NCBI GenBank assembly: GCA_038380435.1
Contig: JAWZYU010000731.1
Location: 16,001-80,000, forward strand
Length of the DNA stretch: 64,000 nucleotides
Origin: Ryuthela nishihirai
Lineage: Eukaryota > Arthropoda > Arachnida > Araneae > Heptathelidae
Direction of reading: 5' to 3'
Shown here: one piece after another, positions 22,117 through 33,356 of the stretch
Position numbering within the stretch: the first letter of the stretch is position 1
How the letters are laid out: the number at the start of each line of letters is the position of its first letter
Translations under genes and position numbers: made by a program
The notes under the pieces: generated by a model
What the model saw: only the letters and a program-made list of their open reading frames with translations
Told to the model about the DNA's origin: nothing
The model's database searches: none

Positions 22117-22504
22117 TTGGGTTAGGTTGGTTTACCTCTGAGCGGCACTTTTCTGCACACCATGGGCTAAATGGCCAGGTCACAAGGACCCCGAAGGCTC
22201 AGAGAAGGTTGGGGTAGGAGACCCACTGGGACAGCTGTTGGGAGACAGATGGTAGCCTTCCGTCAAGGCCATCCAGCGTGTTCTTTAACGATCACAGGGT
22301 ATGGCTCTCCCGCACACGGGGCCACGTCTTAACGTCCCATCCGACGGACGGTGGCCTTTCCAAACCCATCGGTGTGCCCTACTGACCGTGGGCAGGGCGG
22401 GGAATTTTGCGGAGATAAATCTCAACGCTGACCCAGCTGGGACTCGAACCTGGGAACTGCAGATTACGAGCCTGGCGTGCTACCGACTGAGCCACCCCCG
22501 CCCC
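22117..22504 (-). mobile_element. tRNA-derived SINE, single tail module
   Basis: Exact 11-bp target-site duplication TTATGGCTTAG at 22106-22116 and 22505-22515 defines the copy. Tail shows GGGTTAGGTTGGTTTACC variants. Confidence 0.92.
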
Positions 22505-22515
22505 TTATGGCTTAG

Positions 22516-22950
22516 TAAATGTGGCTCCTTTGTGACTCTTTTTATCGGGCTTTCATTTAAAACAGTATTTTTCTCAGAAACATTCAAAGATAATGACAAT
22601 CCAAGCCTGGAGATTTTTACAATGGAGATTGAGTTACTTGGCCATAGATCTCATTTAGGGAGAAATATTTTTATGAACAAAACTGGTTATCACAAGAATT
22701 TATCTCAATAGCGAAAGCGAGTTATTATACAATGGATTTAACATATCAATCTATTGATTAGTAATTTCATCTGGGAATCAATTTTGTGGCATTCGATCAG
22801 AAGATAAGTCACCAGATTCTTCAAAAATAAACATTTTTTTTTTCTTATTTAAAATCCGTTTTGCATCTCAATGAGTTTTCAGGTTGACATTCAGAAACTG
22901 ATAACATTTGCAGTAGTTAAAGCAGTAAGCTCATCTTTTAATGTTTTGTA
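22516..22950. other. Intron sequence, nothing recognised
   Basis: About 430 bp AT-rich; continuation of short open frames here is not supported by any motif. Confidence 0.4.
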
Positions 22951-23029
22951 ATAAAAATAAAAATAAATACCCCCTCAAGCAGCTGCTTGCCACAGAGGTC
23001 TGACAGGGGCCTGTCAGTTTATATGACAC
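22951..23029 (-). mobile_element. Second SINE family, truncated copy
   Basis: Shares AAATAAATACCCC then TCAAGCAGCTGCTTGCCACA and GTCTGACAGGGGCCTGTCAG with the element at 13553-13757, but stops after GTTTATATGA; the tRNA-like head is absent. Confidence 0.7.
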
Positions 23030-23032
23030 AGT

Positions 23033-23930
23033 GGGGCGGGGGTGGCTCAGTCGGTAGCGCGCCAGGCTTGTAATCTGTAGTTCCCAAGTTCGAGTCCCAG
23101 CTGGGTCAGCGTTGAGATTTATCTCCACAAACTTCCCCGCCCTGCCCACGGTCAGTAGGAGACACCGATGGTCTTGGAAAGGCAGCCGTCCGTCGGATGG
23201 GACGTTAAGCCGTGGCCCGGTGTGCAAAAGAGCTATACCCTGTGCACGCTAAAGAACACGCTGGATGGCCTTGACGGGAGGCTACCATCTGTCTCCCAAC
23301 AGCTGTTCCAGTGGGTCCCCTCCCCCAACCTTCTCTGAGCGTTCGGGGTCCATGTGACCTGGCCATTTATCCCATGGTGTGCAAAAAAGTGCCGCTCAGA
23401 GGTAAAACAACCCAACGTTAAAGAACACGCTGGATGGCCTTGACGGGAGGCTACCATCTGTCTCCCAACAGCTGTTCCAGTGGGTCCCCTCCCCCAACCT
23501 TCTCTGAGCCTTCGGGGTCCATGTGACCTGGCCATTTAGCCCATGGTGTGCAAAAAAGTGCCGCTCAGAGGTAACACAACCCAACGTTAAAGAACACGCT
23601 GGATGGTCTTGATGAAAGGCTACCATCTGTCTCCCAACAGCTATTCCAGTGGGTCCCCTCCCCCAACCTTCTTTGAGCCTTCGTGGTCCATGTGACCTGG
23701 CCATTTAGCCCATTGTGTGCAAAAAAGTGCCGCTCAGAGGTAAAACAATCCAACGTTAAAGAACACACTGGATGGCCTTGACGGGAGGCTACCATCTGTC
23801 TCCCTACAGCTGTTCCAGTGGGTCCCCTCCCCGAACCTTCTCTGAGCCTTCGGGGTCCATGTGACCTGGCCATTTAGCCCATGGTGTGCCAAAAAGTGCC
23901 GCTCAGAGGTAAAACAACCCAACCCAAATC
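23033..23930 (+). mobile_element. tRNA-derived SINE with 4 tail modules
   Basis: Head at 23033; module junctions near 23414, 23583 and 23752 at 169-bp spacing; tail CAACCCAACCC near 23930. Confidence 0.9.
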
Positions 23931-23939
23931 ATATATTAT

Positions 23940-24015
23940 TCGACCGACTTCCTTTCCAAGCCCATTGGTGCCGAACCTGGGAACAACAGATTTCGATCCT
24001 GGAGCAGTGAGAAAC
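23940..24015 (-). mobile_element. Internally deleted relic of the tRNA-derived SINE
   Basis: CCTTTCCAAGCCCATTGGTG is joined directly to CCGAACCTGGGAACAACAGA and CGATCCTGG. Compared with intact minus-oriented copies, about 90 bp between these blocks is gone and the tail part is missing. Confidence 0.65.
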
Positions 24016-24186
24016 ACTCCAGTGGGCTAAGAACAAATTATTAGACACTGATCAATGTTAATCATGCAGACAAAAAACAAATGAATCCATATTATCCATT
24101 AAGAATATTTTTTTATGTAATGAAAACACATGTAAAATATATCATCGGTTTTAGTTTCAATTAGATTTGTACATTCCTTTATTCAG

Positions 24187-24341
24187 ATGTGAAAGAGAAT
24201 TTAACGATGTGGAAATCCGTGTATGATTCACCGAACCCTCATGAAGCAGAATACCCTGAGCCGTTGACAGAACTCGAAGGTTTGCACAGGATGGTCGTAT
24301 TGCGATGTCTTCGCCCTGATAAACTCATTCCAGCAGTGCAG
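24187..24341 (+). CDS. DNAH3: Dynein heavy chain exon 6 of 9
   Basis: 155 bp; its first two bases complete a His codon begun in exon 5, and it leaves in phase 0. The acceptor is TTATTCAG and the donor GTAAAA. The peptide is VKENLTMWKSVYDSPNPHE, a Glu/Pro-rich stretch, then LHRMVVLRCLRPDKLIPAVQ. LRCLRPDK is a diagnostic dynein heavy chain motif just upstream of the D6 P-loop-like domain. Sequence quality is intact. A SINE with two tail modules starts about 50 bp after the donor. Confidence 0.93.
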
Positions 24342-24389
24342 GTAAAATACATGCAGTTTCACATCTTCTTATGTTTTACGTATGCTTAT

Positions 24390-24950
24390 AAGGGGTGGGG
24401 GTGGCTCAGTCGGTAGCGCGCCATACTCGTAATCTGTAGTTCCCAGGTTCGAGTCCCAGCTGGATCAGCGTTGAGATTTATCTCCGCAATAATTCCCCGT
24501 CCTGCCCACGGTCAGTAGGGGACACCGATGGGCTTGGAAAGGCTGCCGTCCGTCGGGTGGGACGTTAAGCCGTGGCCCTGTGTGCGGGAGAGCTATACCC
24601 TGTGCACGTTAAAGAACACGCGGGATGGCCTTGACGGGAGGCTATCTCCCAACAGCTGTTCCAGTGAGTCCCCTTCCCCAACCTTCTCTCATCCTTTGGA
24701 GTTCTTGTGACCTAGCCATTTAGCCCATGGTGTGCAAAAAAGTGCCGCTCAGAGGTAAAACAACCCAACGTTAAAGAACACGCTGGATGGCCTTGACGGG
24801 AGGCTACCATCTGTCTCCCAACAGCTGTTCCAGTGGGTCCCCTCCCCCAACCTTCTCTGAGCCTTTGGGGTCCATGTGACGTGGCCATTTAGCCCATGGT
24901 GTGCAAAAGAGTGCCGCTCAGAGGTAAAACAACTCAACCCAACCCAGAGG
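24390..24950 (+). mobile_element. tRNA-derived SINE with 2 tail modules
   Basis: Begins 48 bp after the exon 6 donor. First module lacks the CATCTG segment (GGCTATCTCCC); second module is typical. Tail CAACTCAACCCAACCC. Confidence 0.88.
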
Positions 24951-25226
24951 CAGGGGGATGTGACGGAATGCCATACTAGGCATCCACAACTGATGACCCC
25001 GGACAAGGTCGTTTTATCACACTGAAGAAATGCCTCATCACGTAGCCTTGACGACGAAGCTGCGTTGTCCACTCTAAGGAATATCACACTTCACCTTTAG
25101 CATTCAAACTATTAGAGTGTGCATGAAGGACGAATGTTTGTGATCTCACAACGCTTTCAGAGTGCGATGACGTAGCTCGAATGCAATTTATTCTTAAGTA
25201 TGGCATCTAGGCTCAATGGTCATCAG

Positions 25227-25446
25227 TACAGTCGCTCAAAAAAGTATCCGAACACTATGTTTGATTACAGAATTCATAAAAAATATCTGGCAACGATTTT
25301 TTTAGAGATTAGCGATCTGGCAACCTTCGTGTCACGTGACACGAAGGTTGCCAGATCACTAATCTCTAAAAAAAATCGCTGCCAGATATTTTTTCTGAAT
25401 TCTGTATTCAACCAAAGTGTTCGGATACTTTTTTTGAGAGACTGTA
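25227..25446. mobile_element. Palindromic CACGTG-centred MITE, complete
   Basis: About 220 bp from TACAGTCGCTC to GAGAGACTGTA, arms meeting at TCGTGTCACGTGACACGA, TA at both borders. This is the clearest single, non-composite copy. Confidence 0.85.
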
Positions 25447-25609
25447 CACAGAGATTTTAAAGGTGATTCACTTGATTAAATACCACTACCTGTGAAATCC
25501 GTTTTTATGTTCAATACATAGCGATTGAGAAACAGAGCTCTTTCAAAATAACTAATCAATTGTGTAATATTTAAATTATAATTTTTCATTAAGAACAGTT
25601 ACTCTTTAG

Positions 25610-25816
25610 GATTTTGTAGTGAAAAATTTGGACCACTCCTTCATTGAGCCCCCCACTTTCGATCTCGTTGGTTCTTACGCTGATTCGACATGTTGCACAC
25701 CTCTCATCTTCATCTTATCCCCTGGGGCTGACCCGATGGCTGCTTTGCTGAAATTTGGAGAGGACAGACTATACACAGGAAATAAGATTCAGACCATTTC
25801 TTTGGGACAAGGACAG
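25610..25816 (+). CDS. DNAH3: Dynein heavy chain exon 7 of 9 (start of D6/AAA6 domain)
   Basis: 69 codons, phase 0 to 0, from a CTTTAG acceptor to a GTAAGA donor. It encodes FIEPPTFDLVGSYADSTCCT, PLIFILSPGADPMAALLKF and KIQTISLGQGQ. SPGADP is the degenerate P-loop of AAA6, the Pfam Dynein_heavy D6 region, and GQGQ begins the following conserved loop that is continued by the next exon. The 25839-26494 composite palindromic element lies only 22 bp after the donor, so this intron has been hit very close to the splice site. Confidence 0.94.
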
Positions 25817-25838
25817 GTAAGAAGTTTCTTTCTTATTG

Positions 25839-26494
25839 TACAGTCGCTCAAAAAAGTATCCGAACACTATGGTTGATTACAGAATTCAGAAAAAATATTT
25901 GGCAACGATTTTTTTTTTAGAAATTAGCGATCTGGGAACCTTCCTGTCACGTGACTACAGAATTCAGAAAAAATATCTGGCAACGATTGTTTTTAGAAAT
26001 TAGTGATCTGGCAACCTTCGTGTCACGTGATTACAGAATTCAGGAAAAATATCTGGAGCGTGTACAGCAACTGTACACGCTCCAGTTACCGTTCACAGCA
26101 AACTGGAGCGTGTGCAGTAACTTCATACGCTCCAGTTTGCTGTGAACGGTAACTGCACACGCTCAATATTTCCGTGAGTGAGCCCACACGATCTAGTATC
26201 AAAATAATATGACCACCTACAGTCGCTCAAAAAAGTATCCGAACACTATGGTCGATTACAGAATTCAGAAAAAATATTTGGCAACGATTTTTTTTTTTGA
26301 AATTAGTGATCTGGCAACCTTCGCGTCACGTGACACTTTAAGGTCACGCGTTTTGAGCGTGTGCAATAACTACACACGCTTCAGTTTGCTGAGAACGGTA
26401 ACTAGAGTGTGTCCAGTTGCTGTACACGCTCCAGATATTTTTCCTGAATTCTGTAATCAACCAAAGTGTTCGGATACTTTTTTGAGCGACTGTA
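25839..26494. mobile_element. Composite palindromic element, inverted relative to the 11.4-kb copy
   Basis: Starts TACAGTCGCTC 22 bp after exon 7 and ends GAGCGACTGTA. Its interior 26036-26218 is the reverse complement of the 11721-11918 module (GAGCGTGTACAGCAACTGTA, CGTGAGTGAGCCCACACGAT). A third partial copy with its own GAGCGTGTGCAATAAC module occupies 26219-26494. Confidence 0.8.
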
Positions 26495-26747
26495 CATTCT
26501 TTTATGTGTGAATAATTTAAAACTTTCTTTGCTGTGCTGATATATTTTATGGTTTTTTTTTATTTTTTTTAATCTGTTTTGCACTTTATTTGTTACTTAG
26601 TCAGTTAAATAAGCTGAGGACAAAGTTCGAAAATTTAGAAAAAGTAGCAAATTTTTGAAAGAAAGCAATCCCTAGTAGCAGTGGAAAGTATCGTGCAGTT
26701 TCTATTCAGTTCTAAAATATATAAATTTGTTTTACTACCAAGTTTAT

Positions 26748-27470
26748 GGGGCAGGGGTGGCTCAGACGGTAGCGCGCCAGGCTCCTAATCTGTAGTTCCC
26801 AGGTTGGAGTCCCAGCTGGGTCAGCGTTGAGATTTATCTTCGCAAAATTCCCCGCCCTGCCCGCTGTCAGTAGGGGACACCGATGGGCTGGGAAAGGCCG
26901 CCGTCCGTCGGATGAGACGTTAAGCCGTGTCTCCGTGTACGGGAGAGCCATACCCTGTGCACGTTAAAGAACACGCTGGATGGCCTTGACGGGAGGCTAC
27001 CATCTGTCTCCCAACAGCTGTTCCAGTGGGTCCCCTCCCCCAACCTTCTCCGAGCCTTCGGGGTCCATGTGACCTGGCCATTTAGCCCATGGTGTGCAAA
27101 AAAATGCCGCTCAGAGGTAAAATAACCCAACGTTAAAGAACACGCTGGATGGCCTTGACGAGAGGCTACCATCTGTCTCCCAACAGCTGTTCCAGTGGGT
27201 CCCCTCTCCCAACCTTCCCTGAGCCTTCGGGGTCCTTGTGACCTGGCCATTTAGCCCATGGTGTGCAAAAAAGTGCCGCTCAGAGGTAAAACAACCCAAC
27301 GTTAAAGAACACACTGGATGGCCATGACGGGAGGCTACCATCTGTCTCCCAACAGCTGTTCCAGTGGGTCCCCTCTCCCAACCTTCTCTGAGCCTTCGGG
27401 GTCCTTGTGACCTGGCCATTTAGCCCATGGTGTGCAAAAAAGTGCCGCTCAGAGGTAAATCAACCCAACA
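26748..27470 (+). mobile_element. tRNA-derived SINE with 3 tail modules
   Basis: Exact 14-bp target-site duplication ACTACCAAGTTTAT at 26734-26747 and 27471-27484. Module junctions near 27127 and 27296. A polymeric tail inside one intact duplication shows that the modules were inserted together. Confidence 0.93.
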
Positions 27471-27484
27471 ACTACCAAGTTTAT

Positions 27485-27792
27485 ATGAATGTAACCCTTC
27501 CGTAAATCAAATATTATTTGTAGTTTGCACTGATGATTTCATATGAATGCTTTTTTACCTCTGTGCTCAGATATTTATTTTTTGTTTCACTGAATATTTG
27601 TGAGTTGGAGAGAAACTTTGTAGATTGTAAAATTAATCAAGTTTTGCCGTTCTGTCAAAGTTATATATTTAGATTTTTTTAATTATTAACTGCTATTATA
27701 AATTTTTTATTTCGATTAAATATTTTCAGAAAATATATGGTTAATATATGTAATCATTTGTTCATAAATAGTTTTCTTGTGTTAATATTTAG
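27485..27792. other. Intron sequence, nothing recognised
   Basis: AT-rich 308 bp upstream of exon 8, ending in a T-rich tract before TATTTAG. Confidence 0.4.
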
Positions 27793-27909
27793 GGTCCCAT
27801 TGCGAAATCCATGATAGATGCAGCATTGAAGGATGGTTCGTGGGTTGTTCTGCAGAACTGCCACCTTGCTACCAGTTGGATGACGACTTTAGAAACCATT
27901 TGTGAAGAA
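27793..27909 (+). CDS. DNAH3: Dynein heavy chain exon 8 of 9
   Basis: 39 codons, phase 0 to 0, with acceptor TATTTAG. The peptide runs [20 protein letters not shown], then [19 protein letters not shown]. The GQGQ/GPIA junction with exon 7 and [14 protein letters not shown] are classic D6 motifs. The donor is GTATTG, weaker than the GTAAGT-type donors elsewhere in this gene. It is supported because the codon phase fits and the next exon resumes with VIIPENAHANFRLW, as expected for the family. A 23.5-kb intron with the giant satellite element follows. Confidence 0.9.
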
Positions 27910-28105
27910 GTATTGATCGTTTTATATTACTCTTTAATACCTATTTATTGTTCCTTAAGGCTCTAAAATAGTTTAGACAACACATATACAACCTGACTAC
28001 GATATACCCAAAACCTAAGAAATTATTAAATTTTTTGGCATTTCCAAAACTCATTCCCTTCGAAGTACCAAAAAGACACTAAACTTTTTAAAATATTTTT
28101 CAAGT

Positions 28106-28494
28106 TGTTTGGGTTGTTTTACCTCTGAGCGGCACTTTTTTGCACACCATGGGCTAAATGGCCAGATCACAAGGACCCCGAAGGCTCAGAGAAGGTTGGG
28201 GGAGGGGACCCACTGGAACAGCTGTTGGGAGACAGATGGTAGCCTCCCGTCAAGGCCATCCAGCGTGTTCTTTAACGTGCACAGGGTATGGCTCTCCCGC
28301 ACACAGAGCCACGGCTTAACGTCCCATCCGACGGACGGTGGCCTTTCCAAGCCCATCGATGCCCCCTACTGACTGTGGGCATGGCGGGGAATTTTGCGGA
28401 GATAAATCTCAACGCTGACCCAGCTAGGACTCGAACCTGGGAACTACAGATTACGAGCCTGGCGCGCTACCGACTGAGCCACACACCCGCCACC
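28106..28494 (-). mobile_element. tRNA-derived SINE, single tail module
   Basis: Target-site duplication ATTTTTCAAGT at 28095-28105 and 28495-28505. Head altered to CCACACACCCGCCACC. Confidence 0.9.
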
Positions 28495-28755
28495 ATTTTT
28501 CAAGTGAAATCAGTGCAAGCGTAAGCGTCATCACTAAAGCCAAATACTGCAAATCTGCCATGAATCCTTCAAGGCTTTATTTTCGGACCATTGCCATTCG
28601 TTATCTATATTAATGATATCAAAAGTTCAAAAATAACCTTTTATATTCATTTTCACACAGTTTAATATAGTTATAATATGCACCATTACTGTTTTATACT
28701 GTGTTGCGTTAAATTAGGTGAACAAATATAGAAATAACTTTATGATCATTCCAAG

Positions 28756-29990
28756 GGGGGGGGGGGGGCTCAGTCGATAGCGCGCCAGGATCGTAATCTG
28801 TAGTTCCCAGGTTCGAGTCCCAGCTGGGTTAGCGTTGAGATTTATCTCCGCAAAACTCCCCGCCCTGCCCACGGTCAGTAGGGGACATCGATGGGCTTGG
28901 AAAGGCCGCCGTCCGTCGGATGGGACGTTAAGCCGTGGCTCTGTGTGCGGGAGAACCATACCCTGTGCACGTTAAAGAACACGCTGGATGGCCTTGACGG
29001 GAGGCTACCATCTGTCTCCCAACAGCTGTTCCAGTGGGTCCCCTCCCCCAACCTTCTCTGAGCCTTCGGTGTCCATGTGACCTGGCCATTTAGCCCATGT
29101 TGTGCAAAAAAGTGCCGCTCAGAGGTAAAACAACCCAACGTTAAAGAACACACTGGATGGCCTTGACGGGAGGCTGCCATCTGTCTCCCAACAGCTGTTC
29201 CAGTGGGTCCCCTCCCCCAACCTTCTCTGAGCCTTCGGGGTCCATGTGACCTGGCCATTTAGCCCATTGTGTGCAAAAAAGTGCCGCTCAGAGGTAAAAC
29301 AACCCAACGTTAAAGAACACACTGGATGGCCTTGACGGGAGGCTACCATCTGTCTCCCAACAGCTGTTCCAGTGGGTCCCCTCCCCTAACCTTCTCTGAG
29401 CCTTCGGTGTCCATGTGACCTGGCCATTTAGCCCATGTTGTGCAAAAAAGTGCCGCTCAGAGGTAAAACAACCCAACGTTAAAGAACACACTGGATGGCC
29501 TTGACGGGAGGCTACCATCTGTCTCCCAACAGCTGTTCCAGTGGGTCCCCTCCCCCAACCTTCTCTGAGCCTTCGGTGTCCATGTGACCTGGCCATTTAG
29601 CCCATGTTGTGCAAAAAAGTGCCGCTCAGAGGTAAAACAACCCAACGTTAAAGAACACACTGGATGGCCTTGACGGGAGGCTACCATCTGTCTCCCAACA
29701 GCTGTTCCAGTGGGTCCCCTCCCCTAACCTTCTCTGAGCCTTCGGGGTCCATGTGACCTGGTCATTTAGCCCATGGTGTGCAAAAAAGTGCCGCCCAGAG
29801 GTAAAACAACCCAACGTTAAAGAACACGCTGGATGGCCTTGACGGGAGGCTACCATCTGTCTCCCAACAGCTATTCCAGTGGGTCCCATCCCCCAACCTT
29901 CTCTGAGCTTTCGGGGTCCATGTGACCTGGTCATTTACCCCATGATGTGCAAAAAAGTGCCGCCCAGAGGTAAAACAACCCAACCTAAAT
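28756..29990 (+). mobile_element. tRNA-derived SINE with 6 tail modules
   Basis: Longest polymer in the window: TTAAAGAACAC recurs near 28972, 29141, 29310, 29479, 29648 and 29817, exactly 169 bp apart. Head region has become a G homopolymer (28755-28768). Modules share private variants (CTTCGGTGTCC, CCCATGTTGTGC) in an alternating pattern that suggests internal duplication. Confidence 0.92.
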
Positions 29991-30984
29991 CCAATGGGGA
30001 AAATGAAAATGGATACAACTTGTAATACGGCTTATTTCTCTTACTCTCCCTTGTTATGTCGCTGTCCTTGCGTTGTGCTCCCCCGGCTTTGCTAGGGATG
30101 CAGTTCCAAGTTAGATTCACATATTTATTTACTACCGTTTTTCTGAAGATTTATTATCGTATTTCTCCTAATGCAACTCAAAAGTTTCTCAGAGTTCTTT
30201 GGAAATTTCAAAAATGTTTCTAAAACTTTCTTCACTATATACTTTGTTTATAGATGTAGTTACCAGATTGCATTGTTCTAAAAGGAGGACAAAACACTGG
30301 AAATGGAGGACAAAGAAGGACATACTTTCAATTTTGTGAAATAAAATAAGTTTTTTCCAACTAAAGTTTCTTTCAGTACCGACTTCCGTCAGAAAAAGGC
30401 AAATACTAATTATTGAGTACACTTCAAAATATATATATATGTGTTACCAGATTGCATTGTTCTAAAAGGAGGACAAAACACTGGAAATGGAGGACAAAGA
30501 AGGACATACTTTCAACTTTGTGAAATAAAATAAGTTTTTTCCAACTAAAGTTTCTTTCAGTACCGACTTTAGTCAGAAAAACGCAAATACTAATTATTCA
30601 GTACACTTCAATATATATATATGTGTTACCAGATTGCATTGTACTAAAAGGAGAAAAAACACTTCAAATGGAGGACAAAGGAGGACATACTTTCAATTTT
30701 GTGAAATAAAATATGTTTTTTCCAAATAAAGTTTCTTTCAGTACCGACTTCAGTCAGAAAAAGGCAAATACTAATTATTCAGTACACTTCAAAATATATA
30801 TATATATGTGTTACCAGATTGCATTGTTCTAAAAGGAGGACAAAACACTTCAAATGGAGGACAAAGGAGGACATACTTTCAATTTTGTGAAATAAAATAA
30901 GTTTTTTCCAACTAAAGTATCTTTCAGTACCGACTTCAGTCAGAAAAAGGCAAATACTAATTATTCAGTACACTTCAAAATATA

Positions 30985-31428
30985 TACAGGGTGAATCTGA
31001 AAAAGTGGGCAAAACTTTACGGGGTGGTAGAACGCAGCTATACGAGCAATATTCGTCAGAGAATGTATGGTCGGAACGCAAGCGGTGAGAAGTGAAAAGG
31101 TAGTTTTCCACTGTCACATTTAAAGAATGAACACAAGAAGGAGAGGAGATACTTCAGAAAACATTTTATTAACAGGAATGTAATTGAGGTACATGCTCAA
31201 AGAAATTGCTCAAAAGAGCTGCCGCCAGCTGTAATGCAGGCTTCACACCTGCGGGATAGGGACCGACGCACATTTGCGAAGACACCAGGCACCTTTTATA
31301 CCATTTCCAACGCGACCTAGCGGCTCGCCGTTTGCGTTCCGACCATATATTCTATGACGAATATTGCTCGTATAGCTGCGTTCTACCACCCCGTAAAGTT
31401 TTGCCCACTTTTTCAGATTCACCCTGTA
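30985..31428 (-). mobile_element. 444-bp TIR element (CAGGGTGAATC MITE) in the satellite, copy 1
   Basis: TA-flanked; begins CAGGGTGAATCTGAAAAAGT and ends in its reverse complement. Terminal arms exceed 100 bp (through CGGAACGCAA). Oriented opposite to the copy at 55004, judged by the shared interior TTAATAAAATGTTTTCTGAAG. Non-coding. Confidence 0.88.
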
Positions 31429-32913
31429 TATATGTGTTACCAGATTGCATTGTTCTAAAAGGAGGACAAAACACTGGAAATGGTGGACAAAGGAGGACAT
31501 ACTTTCAATTTTGTGAAATAAAATAAGTTTTTTCCAACTAAAGTCTCTTTCAGTACCGACTTCAGTCAGAAAAAGGCAAATACTAATTATTCAGTACACT
31601 TCAAAATATATATATATATGTGTGTTACCAGATTGCATTGTTCTAAAAGGAGGACAAAACACTGGAAATGGAGGACAAAGGAGGATATACTTTCAATTTT
31701 GTGAAATAAAATAAGTTTTTTCCAACTAAAGTTTCTTTCAGTATCGACTTCAGTCAGAAAAAGGCAAATACTAATTATTCAGTACACTTCAAAATATATA
31801 TATATATGTGTTACCAGATTGTATTGTTCTAAAAGGAGGACAAAACACTGGAAATGGTGGACAAAGGAGGACATACTTTCAATTTTGTGAAATAAAATAA
31901 GTTTTATCCAACTAAAGTTTCTTTCAGTATCGACTTCAGTCAGAAAAAGGCAAATACTAATTATTCAGTACACTTCAAAATAAATATATATATGTGTTAC
32001 CAGATTGCATTGTTCTAAAAGGAGGACAAAACACTGGAAATGGTGGACAAAGGAGGACATACTTTCAATTTTGTGAAAAAAAATAAGTTTTTTCCAACTA
32101 AAGTTTCTTTCAGTATCGACTTCAGTCAGAAAAAGGCAAATACTAATTATTCAGTACACTTCAAAATATATATATATATGTGTTACCAGATTGCATTGTT
32201 CTAAAAGGAGGACAAAACACTGGAAATGGTGGACAAAGGAGGACATACTTTCAATTTTGTGAAATAAAATAAGTTTTTTCCAACTAAACTTTCTTTCAGT
32301 ACCGACTTCAGTCAGAAAAAGGCAAATACTAATTATTCAGTACACTTCAAAATATATATATATGTGCTACCAGATTGCATTGTTCTAAAAGGAGGACAAA
32401 ACACTGGAAATGGTGGACAAAGGAGGACATACTTTCAAATTTGTGAAATAAAATAAGTTTTTTCCAACTAAAGTTTCTTTCAGTACCGACTTTAGTCAGA
32501 AAAACGCAAATACTAATTATTCAGTACACTTCAAAATATATATATATATGTGTTACCAGATTGCATTGTACTAAAAGGAGAAAAAACACTTCAAATTGAG
32601 GACAAAGGAGGACATACTTTCAATTTTGTGAAATAAAATATGTTTTTTCCAACTAAAGTTTCTTTCAGTACCGACTTCAGTCAGAAAAAGGCAAATACTA
32701 ATTATTCAGTACACTTCAAAATATATATATATATATGTGTTACCAGATTGCATTGTTCTAAAAGGAGGACAAAACACTTCAAATGGAGGACAAAGGAGGA
32801 CATACTTTCAATTTTGTGAAATAAAATAAGTTTTTTCCAACTAAAGTCTCTTTCAGTACCGACTTCAGTCAGAAAAAGGCAAATACTAATTATTCAGTAC
32901 ACTTCAAAATATA

Positions 32914-33356
32914 TACAGGGTGAATCTGAAAAAGTGGGCAAAACTTTACGGGGTGGTAGAACGCAGCTATACGAGCAATATTCGTCAGAGAATGTATGGT
33001 CGGAACGCAAGCGGTGAGAAGTGAAAAGGTAGTTTTCCACTGTCACATTTAAAGAATGAACACAAGAAGGAGAGGAGATACTTCAGAAAACATTTTATTA
33101 CAGGAATGTAATTGAGGTACATGCTCAAAGAAATTGCTCAAAAGAGCTGCCGCCAGCTGTAATGCAGGCTTCACACCTGCGGGATAGGGACCGACGCACA
33201 TTTGCGAAGACACCAGGCACCTTTTATACCATTTCCAACGCGACCTAGCGGCTCGCCGTTTGCGTTCCGACCATATATTCTATGACGAATATTGCTCGTA
33301 TAGCTGCGTTCTACCACCCCGTAAAGTTTTGCCCACTTTTTCAGATTCACCCTGTA
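32914..33356 (-). mobile_element. CAGGGTGAATC MITE in the satellite, copy 2
   Basis: Same as copy 1 apart from a 1-base deletion (TTTATTACAGG), with the same satellite flanks, so it spread by array duplication and not by a new insertion. Confidence 0.88.

Noticed and set aside
29288..29983. Recurrent ~60-130 codon frames reading GCFTSERHFFAHHGLNGQVT
   Set aside because: They are translations of the SINE tail module and occur at each SINE copy in the window, in either orientation; no shared start context or host motif.
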